NCBI GenBank assembly: GCA_018398765.1
Contig: JAHBMJ010003118.1
Span: forward strand, 1 to 64,000
Length of the DNA: 64,000 bases
Reading direction: 5' to 3'
Source: Chromera velia
Lineage: Eukaryota > Sar > Chromeraceae
Position numbers and translations under genes: made by a program. Positions 37,301 through 48,706 of the stretch are shown here, in pieces. Within the stretch, counting starts at the first letter, position 1, and each line of letters opens with the position of its first letter. The notes beneath the pieces are model-generated. The model saw only the letters and a list, made by a program, of their open reading frames with translations. It did no database searches and was not told the DNA's origin.

Positions 37301-38238
37301 GAACACAAATGTGAGATGAAACAAGACCGACAGACAGATGGACAAAGTCGGGTAAGACCTCATGCTTCCTGGGACAGGCAGAAGGACATCCCACCAAACA
37401 AACAAACAAATAAACAGACAAACAAGGAAAGAAAGAAAGAAAGAAAGAAAGAAAGAAGAGACTTTTAGACGGGAGAGTGAGGCTACACAACAAAAGGGAA
37501 AAAAGGAAGCCTGACCAGGAGTCCTCACACGTGCACAAAACTTACTCGACCAGACCTTTTCTTCTCTCTTCTTTGTTCTCTTTTTCTTTCTTCCCTGTTG
37601 GCTTTGCATCCACCACACACAGACCACCAGGCAACATCTCTCCTTTGCAGGAGACAAACAGACATTCCCTGCAACATCTCTCCTTTGCAGGAGACAAACA
37701 GACATTCCCTGCTGCCACCAGACACTCACTCAAAAAGGCGAAGAAAAGAAGATCGAGAGTTCCTCTCTGACCTGTTGGATGCCCTCGAATTGTTTTTTCA
37801 AATCATTCACAGAGAGCTTTCTGCCCACGGAGGGTGCCTCACCGCCCTTCGCCTCCTCCCTCTTTGTTTCTGCCTCAGCAGAAAGAGTATCGGTACTTTC
37901 TTTCCCCCCTTTCCTCCCTTCAGCACCCCCATCTCCAGCGCTAGACTTCAGTTCAGCGTCAGGGGTGACCTTTGCAGGACCGGGAGGGGAAGAGGAGGAA
38001 CGTCGCTCCTGAAGCCTGCTTGGGGATCTGGGGGGACCATTTGGATTCTGCAGATGCAGAGACAGACAGGCCGATAGGTGGATGGATGTATGCATTAACT
38101 GGTACACACACTCAGACGGAGATGCACACAAAGCTTGTCTGGAAAACGTGCCGTCCAACGTGCCATCTACAAACAGACAGACGGACACATAGATTGTATG
38201 GTCCGGCGGACCGGCGGACGGACGGGGACACACCCACC

Positions 38239-38273
<35 letters not shown>

Positions 38274-38718
38274 AGTCGCTTCCAGACGAAAGAAAAACGA
38301 CGGAACGACAGATAGACAGAGAGAGAGGCAGCCCTCCACGCGGCAAGATAGGGAGGGGATTGAAAGAGGAGCCCTCCGCGTGAAAAGAAGAGGAAAACAT
38401 CCACCCCTATAGTTGTCTGCAAGAGCTGAACAGCTCTCAGTCAGTAAACAAAAAGAAGAAAAATCACCTACACACCTGCTGATTTGCCTCGAATTTTTTC
38501 TTCAAGTCGTTCACGGAGAGTCTTCTCTCGACCCCCCTTGTTCCACTGCCTTTTCCCTCTCCCATCTCTTCAGGGGCCCCATCTGCCTGTGCGCTTGTCT
38601 GTTCAGCATCAGGAATCGACCTCGTTGGACCGGAGACCGAAGAGGAAGAAGAAGAGGATGAGGAGGGTCCAGCCTCAGACGGCGTGACTGGGGACTTGGA
38701 GGTGTCTTTTACAGTCTG

Positions 38719-38756
<38 letters not shown>

Positions 38757-41700
38757 ATTCCTTGTTCTTTCCCTCTTTTTCATTTCCGAAAGGAAGAGGA
38801 CGAACGGACAGACCGACAGGGAGGCAGAAAGACAAACAATTGAGAGACAAGCTGAGATATTGTAGAGTAGGAGCTGCATTTCTTCCTTCTGTGAAGCTGA
38901 TTTCAATACACGTCATGACACCCAACCCAGTCACTCGAGTGTCGACAGACAGGATCAAACTCTCCCTCGTCCCCCCGTCTCACGCACTCACTCGAACTGA
39001 CTCACACTTTCACTTCTCTCAAAGGACTCTCTGAGCTCCTTCACAGATCGGCTTGCGTTCCTCTGAAGGGACAGGGGCGAAGAAGATGCGCCCTCCTGCA
39101 GAGCTCCCTCTCTGTCCCTCTCTCCTGCACCTGCAGATGCTGCAGAAGTCTGTGGAGCTGCTGCTGCTGCTGTAGGGTTCCTCTGAAGCCATTCGGCGAC
39201 TCTGCTTCTCCCTTGACCTCCCGCACTCCGAAGAATTCCCGGACGCAGAGATGGTGGTCCATCATCGCCTTCTGCATCAGTGTCCGTCTGCAAGGAGGAT
39301 TCGGGTGAAGAGAAAAGGAGGACAGACACAGTGAGCACGGAATGTTGAGAGGCATGACACATCGCATGAAAAAAAAGGGCGCTCGCACTTGGACACAAAA
39401 CTTCTAGATTGAAACAGTTGCTTGCAGACCCGGAAGAATGTAACCACCTGAATACGGACTTGCGGCGAAAAACTGCACTTTCCCTTCCCAATTTCCCTGC
39501 TCTCTTCTTAGACAGGTCCCCGGGGAAACACGAACAAGGACGGACGAATGAGACGACACAACACAGCACCAGAAAAAAACAAAAATGAGCGTTCCGCCAA
39601 CAGACCGAGAGGATCTGCACTTGCATACCCAAGGATACTCGCGCCTTCCTTTCAATTTTGCTGACCAAACCCATTTGTAGGGAGTCAGAGTGTTCATGTT
39701 CTCTGAAGGAGTAGAGACAAAACGACAAGAAGGAGAAGGGAAAAAACAACAAGCACACCGGAGAGATACAAAGAAAAACAAAGTCTCCGTGACTGACCTC
39801 CCCTCCGGATTTCCATCCACCGTCCTCTTGATTGTCCTTCTTGGGCTCAGTGTTCGCACAGTCTGCTGGATCGGCTCTAGACCCAGCCTCCTCCTCTCTC
39901 TGTACCTCTGCATCAGGAGAGACCGAGGCAGAGGGGGGAGAGGCAAGGGTCCTCTGGGGAATACCAGAGGATGAAGAGGAGACGGGTTCCTTGGGGTCTT
40001 GTGTTGCGGTTCCTTCTGCTGTGCGACCTCTCGCTCCCTCGTCTCTTCCCCTCTCCTCAAAGAGAGCACGCTTCTGGGAAACGTTCAGGGTAGATACAGA
40101 CGAAGAAGAAGGACCCGAGAGTCCCCCCTTCTCTTCTCTCCCTTTTGTTGATACAGGTGGAGGTTGCTCCTCATGCTGCTGCTGTGAGGGCAAGGGGGGT
40201 TTTTCCGATTCAGAGGCTGAGACTGGAAGTTCGTTCAAGGGGGTCGTTTCAACTTTCTTCTTCTCCTCCCTCTCTTCGTTTGCTGCTGCACTTTTTTTAT
40301 CTTTCATTGACGTGCTTCCCTTTCTCTTCGCATGTTTCTGCCTAGAGTGCGTGGATCTGGAAGGAGACACACCACCCGAATTCCCTGCCGACAGTGCAGA
40401 AGACCTCCTGCCCTCTCTCTGCAATCTAGAACCTCTCCCGTCTCCAGAACGGTTCCCGAGAGAAGACTCGGACCCAGAGTATGAACCTGAAATACGAGAG
40501 TTAGCAATGGACGTGAAAGACCTTGAAAAGAGAACGGGATCGCGGGGAGGGGCAGCCACTCTCCCGCTCTGCCCCCGCGCTCTGCTACTGCCAACTACCC
40601 CTCCCTCTTCCCCCCCACCCTCCTGTACAAGCATGCCAGCAGCAGAGCCCTTCCTACTCTCTTTCCGACCTCCCGAAGTGTCCAGAGCTTTGAGGGTGTT
40701 TCCCCTCAGAGAGGGTCGCGAGGGTGCACCCGATCCTGCTCTTCTTCTGGATGATATCTCACTCCCCCTTTCTGTCCCGTCATTTTCGGATGGGTGAGAT
40801 TCTTTCTTCTCATTTCGTCTCTCTTTCTTCCCTCCTCCTCTCTCCGAAGACTTCTTCTTGCTAGGGGAAACCTGTCCTTGTGCTGATACCGAGGCAGCAG
40901 ACAATGACGGAGGGGGAGCTTGCTCTCTCACTTCTTCTTCTCCTTTATCTGCAGGCCTAGTATCCTCCTCTGCCTCTGCCTCTTCCTGTGCAGACACAAA
41001 TGAAGATGACTGAGGAGACGGCGTGGGCACACCTGCTGAAGGAGGCATGGGGGCAAGACGAAGGGCGGGGGAGCGTCCGCTTTCGTGCTCTCCCCCCTCA
41101 ACTGCCCTTGCGGCCGTGCCATAAATCGGCAATGGGGGCGCAACCCACCCAGACGGCCCTCGCCCTAGACGTGTGGATGGTTGTTGTTCAAACTGTGCAA
41201 TGCGATCCCTCACCCCCACAGAAAAGTTCTCCTCAGACCCCCTCACCTGGATGCGATTCTCTCTTCCCCCCCTTCCTCCCTGCGCTCTCAGAGCGCCATT
41301 CCGAGCATGCAGTCCCTCAGTATCTGAGGCACTTGAGCGAGGGGACCCCAAAGGCATTCCTCCTGAACCTTCTGCTGACGGGACGAAATCAAACACCCCC
41401 GTCCCAATGCCGGTGTCTCGTCTCCTCCCTCCCAATGCAGATGCAGAAGGATCAAGGGAGGTCTGAGTCCCGCTCCCTCTGGGATATCGAATGTTCAGTG
41501 CACCCGCCTGACTGCCCTGAGGCCTCAGAGAGGCCCTCCGCAGTGCTAACTCAGCATCGGCTGATGCCTCATCTGGGAAGTACTTTCGCACTTCCGATCT
41601 CCTTCTCGATGCGTACTCGAACCTCTTGCGAAAATCTGTGTCAGAAGCAGAATTGCCGCTATTTTGGGGCAACGGCGCGACAGCCAACGCGTGCTTCTGT

Positions 41701-42704
41701 GCAATCTCGTTGGATGCTCTGCGGTGTTTTGAAGGAGCAAGCTTAGCAAGGACTGTTCTCCCTATGTTCTGCACACACTGAATGGCATCCTGTCTGCACT
41801 GCTCTTCGAAAGAGACCTCCTCCCTGTTGTTCCCTCCCTCTCTCTCGTGCTCCTCACCCTCTGCGTTGTCCTCTGATACCGTACCAGACCCCCCCTCGGA
41901 GTCCCCCCTAACACCTGAGGAACAAGAGTCCGACCTGGCATCTGCATCCCTCTCTCTAACCTCTGTGAGAGAGGAAGCCGCCCTGATCTCACGGGACCCT
42001 CTCGGACGTTCAGGAACGGTCTGAGAGTTGAACCACCCAGGGAAATCGCACATCTGTACCCCGCCTCTCTTTCTGTCGAGAGGTCGCACATTTCTCTTCG
42101 GGCTGCGACCTCTACGACTGCCCTCACCACGTTTTTTGCCCTGTTGTCCTCCACCTCCAAACCTGGGCAGACACGCGAAGGGCCCCCTTCTGGTGGGAAG
42201 AGAGGACGTTCTCTTGGTATCTGGGTCCTCCCGACTCTCCACCAACTCTCTGGGAAGGCGGAGAGGGGCATGTACAGGAACAGAGGACCCCCTCGGGCTT
42301 CCACCCAGTGGTTTGTTTGATGGTTGTTCGTTGTGTCCGTCTGCCGACTGAAACAGCTGGGAACTGGAAGAAGCCGAGGGGTCGTGTCCCTGTTGTTCCT
42401 CCGGAGAATGATGAATGCCCTCTCCACCTGACATATCAAGAGTGCTGCAGAAAGAGCAGAGGAAGAAGGGGGGGGAGATGGAGATGGGCGGGGAAGGCCA
42501 GAATGTTGCAAACAAATGATATGTTCTCCCTGTTGGGCATCCAGGAAAGAGAGTTTCTTACCTTCCTGTTGCACGACTCGGTTTGAGTGGGGCTAGCGTG
42601 GCACCCCTCCCACTGTCAGAAGATTCACTGTCACGCCCTCCCAGACGAGGTTTCAAGAAACCGTCATGAGAGGAACTGAACGCTTCCGCAGCGTCGTCCG
42701 TCAT
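28350..42704 (-). CDS. Giant low-complexity protein (about 4,171 aa) with internal duplications
   Basis: Six exons: 42704-42562, 42444-39798, 39287-39006, 38715-38476, 38047-37772 and 37277-28350. All junction phases agree (2, 0, 0, 0, 0). Exon 6 alone is 8.9 kb and encodes about 2,975 residues. The protein starts MTDDAAEAFSSSHDGFLKPR and has no signal peptide or membrane segment. Composition is dominated by Ser, Glu, Pro, Arg and Gly, so most is likely disordered. A short helical motif close to SVxxLxxxFE recurs: SVKELRESFE ends exon 3, SVNDLKKKFEANQQ ends exon 4, SVNDLKKQFEGIQQ ends exon 5, with looser versions in exons 2 and 6. Exon 6 carries three long modules with the block HTPPPLSPPAGDSAPPAAPS, separated by acidic runs. 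It ends in a basic region and a helical tail (RVLEVVKETEQLQESMREV). No enzyme domain was found. A scaffold or cytoskeletal role is only a guess. The upstream in-frame extension of exon 6 towards 37538 is intron. Confidence 0.85.
31745..32430 (-). repeat. Internal coding module R3 of the giant gene
   Basis: It runs from HTPPPLSPPAGDSAPPAAPS to SLQEFELQQQQ and is nearly identical at DNA level to the module at 33738-34415. It includes GDRRYGSPEETGDNRSPSVS and GGIRERVQRLLLSPF. Confidence 0.85.
32775..33312 (-). repeat. Internal coding module R2 of the giant gene
   Basis: It has the same order of blocks as the other modules (HTPPPLSPPPAGDSAPP, GDRRDGSPEETGDNRSPSIS, GGIRERVQRLFASPFRGRG), but it is shorter and lacks the terminal SLQEFELQQQ block. 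Confidence 0.85.
33738..34415 (-). repeat. Internal coding module R1 of the giant gene
   Basis: It contains the full block set ending SESYNDGEERAMSLQEFELQ. A more distant relative of this ending (SCDDAEETALSLGEFESRRQ) lies at about 35290-35375, suggesting an older duplication. Confidence 0.85.
37633..37712. repeat. 40-bp tandem duplication in a giant-gene intron
   Basis: The unit starting CAACATCTCTCCTTTGCAGG occurs twice with no spacer in the last intron. Nearby are short AAAC and GAAA tetranucleotide runs (37397-37455). Confidence 0.85.
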
Positions 42705-44159
42705 TTTTCCGCCTTCTTCTTGAGAGATGAAGGTTGTAGGTAAGAAGTTCTGAGTATCTGTTGCTTGACTGGTTTTGCTTAGAAATCGAAAGACACCCCT
42801 ATCAGACTGTTCAAGTGCCGCTTGCGGCTGTGAGGTCTGACGGTTTCACTTCAATGAACGACTCCAACGATAAGCGATTAGAAGCCTTCACAACTTGGGA
42901 AGGCCGACAAGAGATCCAGAATGATCCAGGTATACGAGTGCGCACGCGCGTGCCCCTTCTGGTCACACACATGCACCGTATGATGCACGACTGAAATGCT
43001 CCCGGGGAGCATGCCGTGGCCCCCACAAGTTCATGAACTGTTGAATTTCGTTGGCCGGCTCTGCCGGCGGCCACAGTATCTGATTGGTTGATCTCCGGTC
43101 GATCTATATTGCAACCTCGCAAACTTTTGGCATATGTACTTGAGCTTATTCATATAGGGGGGTACTACCACTTTTAACATACCGTCGGCCGGGGGCCACG
43201 GCATCGCCGCGTGACACAATTTTCCGGGTGAGTGCCTCGGTCCCGGCCCAGAATCCGCAGGAGGCTGCCTCTTTGCATATATGCATGCATGATCGCGCCC
43301 CAAGGCCTGGGCTAGCTGCAGGAACATCGCCTCGGGGGGCAGCTCGGCATTGCCGAGATCAGCCAAAAGGCCCTGAGATCCCACGTACTCGCATAACGCA
43401 TTTTTTCATTTGTAGGGGGTGGCTAGGCACCGGAGGCCTGGCGGGCCGGGCAGAGGGTTGAGACTAACTGTTGTCTCTCTGTCTGATTCACATGACATAG
43501 TATATCACTATTTATCACCTTTCATCGCCTTGGATGATCAGGTGGCAGTTGAAGTTGTTGCTCAATGCAGCTCAAAATTATCTAGCCTATAATCTAGGAT
43601 TATCAGACTTGTATTATCCTTAATTATCCTGTAATGCTAAAACAGAAAGTGTTCTCATCTCCCTTAATTGTAAGGAAAGGTGATGACTAAAAAGAACTTT
43701 GTCTGTCTTTATCTGTCTTTCGATATCTCTCTTCAATTTTAGCTTTAATTTCTCTCTTATCATGAATATTAGATCATACATGAAATCGAAAGTAACAAAT
43801 CTTTGCATTGAACACCTAAAAATAATTGTACTGAGAAAACATGATTTCTTCACTGGACAATTTAAAAACCCAGTAAAAAATTATTTTAAAAACCATTAAT
43901 AGAACAAATGTAAATTAATTTCGTATACACTTAAAAAAATTCATTAACTGCAGCTATTGCAAGCTGCGGCCTGCAAATAATGATACATCAATGTACATCA
44001 GTGGCAACTCTTTAAAAAATAGATTATATTCATAAGAATTGCTTTCACACACAATCTGAACGGCTATTGAAACGGGTATGCCAATTGAAGGACGAAACAG
44101 TGGCAAACACGTCATTCTCCCACCACCGTCTGCATGTCCTCTCTCAGGTTCTGCAGTGC
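42705..44159. other. Intergenic region with a GC-rich repeat
   Basis: About 43010-43450 is GC-rich. The part at about 43310-43410 matches, in reverse complement, about 49385-49485, sharing AATGAAAAAATGCGTTATGC and GAGCTGCCCCCCGAGGCGAT. About 43490-44060 is AT-rich. No gene was recognised. Confidence 0.6.
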
Positions 44160-44478
44160 TTACACCCCTGCATCTAACCGAACAGCGTCCAGTACCCCCC
44201 CCACATTGTTTTCGTCTGTCAACCACGCGAGTCTGCCCTCCAGCAGGACCTCCGGCAGCTCCTTCAACGACTCGTCCACCTGCGCCCTCGCAGTGTAAAG
44301 GTCATCCAACCCGATTTGGATGTGCTCCTCCCAGGGGATCTGCATTACTCAGAAGTCAAAATACAGAGAAGAATGCTTCCATAACAGACACAAAGTGAAA
44401 CACAACTGCATCATCAGTGTACACACACACACGCACACACACACACACACACACACGCACCTACACGCACACACACGC

Positions 44479-44518
<40 letters not shown>

Positions 44519-44520
44519 GT

Positions 44521-44557
<37 letters not shown>

Positions 44558-45335
44558 CTCGAAGCCTGAAGGGAGTTCACGATCTTCGTCCGACCCAATC
44601 CGGCCGGAAACCCTCTAAGACTTCCCCGTGTGTCATCACGAGCCAAGTCCCTTCGCATCCATCGGAAAGGAAAGTGCTTCAACAACTGTCTTTTCCCCTG
44701 CATGTGCATTTGCCTGGATCCGTGCATGTACTCTCCAAACCTACCAATCAGTAGATGACATGAGCTCATCCTGGAAACTTCCTCTTCATTTCTTCCTCCA
44801 CATGAATTTTCTTATCTCGTCAGGGTCTCTCTCTGCCTACACATCCATGCATGCATGCATGCACACCGCGAATTGCTTGTCAGAGCATTAATTTTCGACC
44901 GACCTTCCCCAGCTCCTTGTCTCCGCCCCCAAACCCGTAACCCTTCATCGCCCTCTGTGCGAGGTTCTCTGCACCGTCCCAGACCTCCAACACTTTGCTC
45001 TTTGCAGTGTCACTGAGCTTGAAATTTCCGTTCAGCGTCTTGCTTAACCTGCAGTAGATAGATCGACAGCCAGATATTCGGATCGAGGATGTCTGGCACA
45101 CACCGACTCGATCAGTTACATTTTCTTCAGCTGGAACTCCATCATGCAGAAGAAAATACAAATGAAAGAGCAATCACTCAAAATCCAAAGGAGCTATGTC
45201 AACTGATACGAAATCTTCCAGTCTTTTCATGAAGATTGATGCTGCTCTCTCCTGTGTCAAGCTTGACCTTCCGCTGTCTCTGCGTTCTTTGCGGCTGAGA
45301 CCCGAGCACAGCACACACACTTACACATATGCGCG

Positions 45336-45400
<65 letters not shown>

Positions 45401-47242
45401 GCTCCGAGGTCCTGAGTGTGTCTGTTGAAGGAGTGTGCATGGTGGTCTCATGTTTGATAGCACTGGTTGAACAATCACAACCTTCATATGAATTTTGTAT
45501 TAATAAACCATGCAGCAAAGCGGTCGCACCGGACTCACCAATTGTCTTCTTGTCCAGATAATTTCGCTGTGATTGTGTCCACTCCCTTTGAGGTCTCCAA
45601 ATCGACCTCGCTGAGGGGGGGAAGGGGGTGGGATTCGCCGAGCTGTTCTGCCTTTTTCTTTTTCTTCTTGTAACCAGGGGGGCCGTCAAGCAGAAGCTCC
45701 AATTTCTCCACCAGTTCCGATGTCTCCTTCCTCCCCTTTTGAAGGCCCCCTTCCAAAAACCCTATAGCGTTCACTGTCTGGGTGATACCTCCGTATGCCT
45801 TTGAGACAGTCTTCATTAACATGTCTGAAAACACCGATTTCCACGCTACAAAGTCTTCTTCTTTTCCATATTCCGTGTCGATCGAATGTACTTCTGTGAG
45901 GTATTTGAGCTTCAGATCGATCAGACCGTTCACTTTTGACATGCCTTCGAAGAGATCCAATACCTCCGGTCTACCGCAGTGCTTCACCTTCCCAGTGGAG
46001 GCGGTAGTGAACGGACATTTTAATTTCTGGACAAGATATCCGATGCGGTTGAAATGCCTCTTGCGCTCCCAGAGTTGTAAGTACAAATTTTCCAAGTCTG
46101 TCTTCAAGTCAATCATGTTCTTCACCGCCTTTTCTTTGGACTCTGCACTTTTCTTTTCTTCCTCAGTCTCGCCCAGCAAATTCTTCAACCACCCAAAAAT
46201 TGATTCGCGTTTCTCTTTCTTCACTGTCCCCTTCTCTGCAGCTGGCTCTGTCTTCTTCTCATCAACCAACTCCTCTCCATCAACCTTTTCCACTTCATGG
46301 TCGTCCTCCCCCACCCCCTCCGACTGCACCGGCTCTCCTGTGTACGAATCTATGACCACCCCTCCTGCAGCCCCCCCTTTGCCCGATTCCTCTTTTTCTT
46401 CCTTATCCTCTAAAGGAGGTAGGTGTCTGATCGACTCCTCGGCCAGATCGGGATCGAGTTCGATGGCTTTGAAGTGCAGGATCGCTACTTCCTCTTTGAC
46501 TTTGAGGATGTGCTCGTGCACAGGTGTTGTGGCAAAAACGTTCTTGAACCTGCATGCAAAGGGTGCATGCATGAGTGCGATTTGTTTTTATTTGATCCTC
46601 CCGCCAACCATGGATCCAAAAAGGAGTCAAGAATAACATGGAGGGATGGGACGCGAGAGCAGAAAAAAACAAAAGAGAAGTCCGGAGGTGGGGAAAAACA
46701 AAGCAAACGATGAGAGTAAAAGCAATTGAATATCAAAGAGTTCACTCAGACAGGCACTCTGCGAAACCTGACAATGACTCCTATCATACCACAGGATTTC
46801 GCACTACCACCTTGCGTCTCTGCACTCTTTCTTTCAGCTAGCGAATTTGATCCAACTCACCAGATGTCTTTGCCCGTCTTTGCGTACTCCATCCATTTCT
46901 CCATCTCTTTCTTCCACGTCTCCACCGTGCCATCAATCGACTCCATCACCCCCGTCTCCTTCAATTTCTCCATCACTCCATCCCATTCAGAAGACCGAGT
47001 GACGGAGTCCGCCTGCCCGAAGACAGTCACGAGGGCAGAGGCGGGGTCTCCTTCGAGAACATCCAGGAGAGAGAGACACTGGTTGGACAAGTCTCGCAGG
47101 CCCTTGAAGAGCTTCACCTCTACCGTCTCCAGATGACTCAAAGCACCGATTGTGTGCTGGGCCGCTACATGCCTGCACGCAATGTTGGGGTCTTTGTTAT
47201 CATGAGAGAGATGAGTCGTCTGCTTGTGGTGTGACGACCTCC

Positions 47243-47287
<45 letters not shown>

Positions 47288-48706
47288 CATGTGTGTGTTC
47301 TTTTCATGGGACCGGACAGAGAATTAATATCGCTCAGGGATTCCGTAATTTGGTCAGTCCGTTGCTCGGTCGTTCCATCTTTGTCTTTCCTGTTTTCTGT
47401 GTGCATATGCGTTGCTGAATTCGTCTAAATATGGGACTAATATGCCTCTTGGTCTGCCTGCTTCCCTGCCTGAGCTTAGCTTCCATCCGAATGTCTCCTC
47501 TGCCTAGATACACTCACGCACGCACACACACGCGCGAGAGAGAGCGCGCGCGCGTGCTTCCTCACTCATTCACTCACTCACTGACTCACAGAAGGCAAAA
47601 GGCACTAGTGGAGTTTTGGTTTAGTGGATTGAGAGTGAGGCAGCCCCCCTGACGCCATCAAAGTCCCCTATCTTTTCTCGTGTACGCGTGTGTGTGCATG
47701 CATGCATTTCCGTTTCCACTGACCCGATCGGATTCCCTCCCTCTGTGAGGTTAAGCCCTTGTTGGGTGACTGCAGTCACAAGCAGTGCACCCATTTCCCA
47801 TGCGAGCTCTTCGGGTATTTTCTTCTCCTTCAGGAACTCCTCTGTCCCTACCAGACCGTCCACCGTTATGTCGTATGTCTCCATCAGCCTCGCCAGGCCT
47901 GTGGACAGGAACATCTTCTCCTGCCTTGCCTCTGCCATGAGGGGAGTCTCGACCTCCGTCAGAGCACTCCACAAAAAGGTTGTTGTACCGAGGCGGGTAC
48001 GGGCGGAGGATATGGTTTTGCAAAACTGGGTGGTTTTGAGAATATCGGGCGGGAGGTAAAAACGTTTGACCTGGTAGCTGTCCGATCTCTTCACTAGAGA
48101 CGAACACATATCTGGCCGTGGGTGACCACTGTTGACATGGCTGAGTGCCTCAAAGAGTCTGTGCTCAATGTCCAGACAGAGGAAGAACGTACTAGGACAC
48201 GCACGGGAGTCACAGAGACTGCAGGACTCTGGAGGTTCGAGTTTGGACACGAAGGTCTTGCAGGGATCGCATTGTTTGTTTCTTCTGGTGATCCCTGCAC
48301 CGCAATACGTCTGGTCTCTGAAACCGTCTGACCCGTCCTTAGCAGGTTTCTGCAGCTGTTCGCATACTTGCTGTGGTGATGAGGGATTTTCATCGTCACT
48401 GGAGAGAAGACTCAAAGTCTTGGACCATCTGTCGGGGGATGAGCGCATCTCTCTGAATATTTTGCATCCCTCTGCGGCCTCCTGGGAGAGTGTGCCGGAT
48501 GCATAGCAACGATTGTTGAGCTCAAACCGAGACGCAAACAGAGAATTGCAGAGCTCATCGGGGGTCTCCCTGCAGGCTTCCAGAGGAGGTTTGGGACACC
48601 CGGCGTTAGAGAAAATTCGGGAGCTCTTGTTTGAGGCAAGCTGAAGGGCCTCTGCTGAGGGGTACAGAAGCAAAGAAAACACAAGTCCGAACACAGACGG
48701 GAGCAT
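44160..48706 (-). CDS. Predicted secreted or ER-lumen protein, 876 aa, unknown family
   Basis: Five exons in agreeing phase: 48706-47724, 47172-46861, 46549-45539, 45048-44904 and 44339-44160. The protein begins [20 protein letters not shown], a typical signal peptide probably cleaved near residue 20. The first 200 residues hold many Cys, including [11 protein letters not shown] and [12 protein letters not shown], as expected for a disulfide-bonded ectodomain. Exons 2-4 are helical and charged ([38 protein letters not shown]), with an acidic stretch around residue 480. The last exon ends [16 protein letters not shown]. No transmembrane span after the signal was seen and no KDEL-type ending is present. 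The joining of exon 1 to exon 2 rests on phase and splice sites; if wrong, two genes are present. Introns contain CA-repeat microsatellites. I do not recognise the family. Confidence 0.7.
44419..44553. repeat. CA-repeat microsatellite
   Basis: (CA)n with interspersed CG steps in the last intron of the secreted-protein gene. Repeat-translated frames on both strands are not genes. Confidence 0.9.
45311..45400. repeat. CA-repeat microsatellite
   Basis: A second (CA)n tract in the intron between exons 3 and 4 of the same gene. Confidence 0.9.

Noticed and set aside
37278-37538. N-terminal extension of the giant exon starting MCTCEDSWSGF
   Set aside because: It is followed by a CTTCTGCAG acceptor at the phase-0 junction and consists of intron-like pyrimidine and repeat sequence.
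43320-43400. U2 snRNA gene
   Set aside because: Only a 12-nt match; the sequence belongs to a dispersed GC-rich repeat and lacks the branch-pairing and Sm-site segments.
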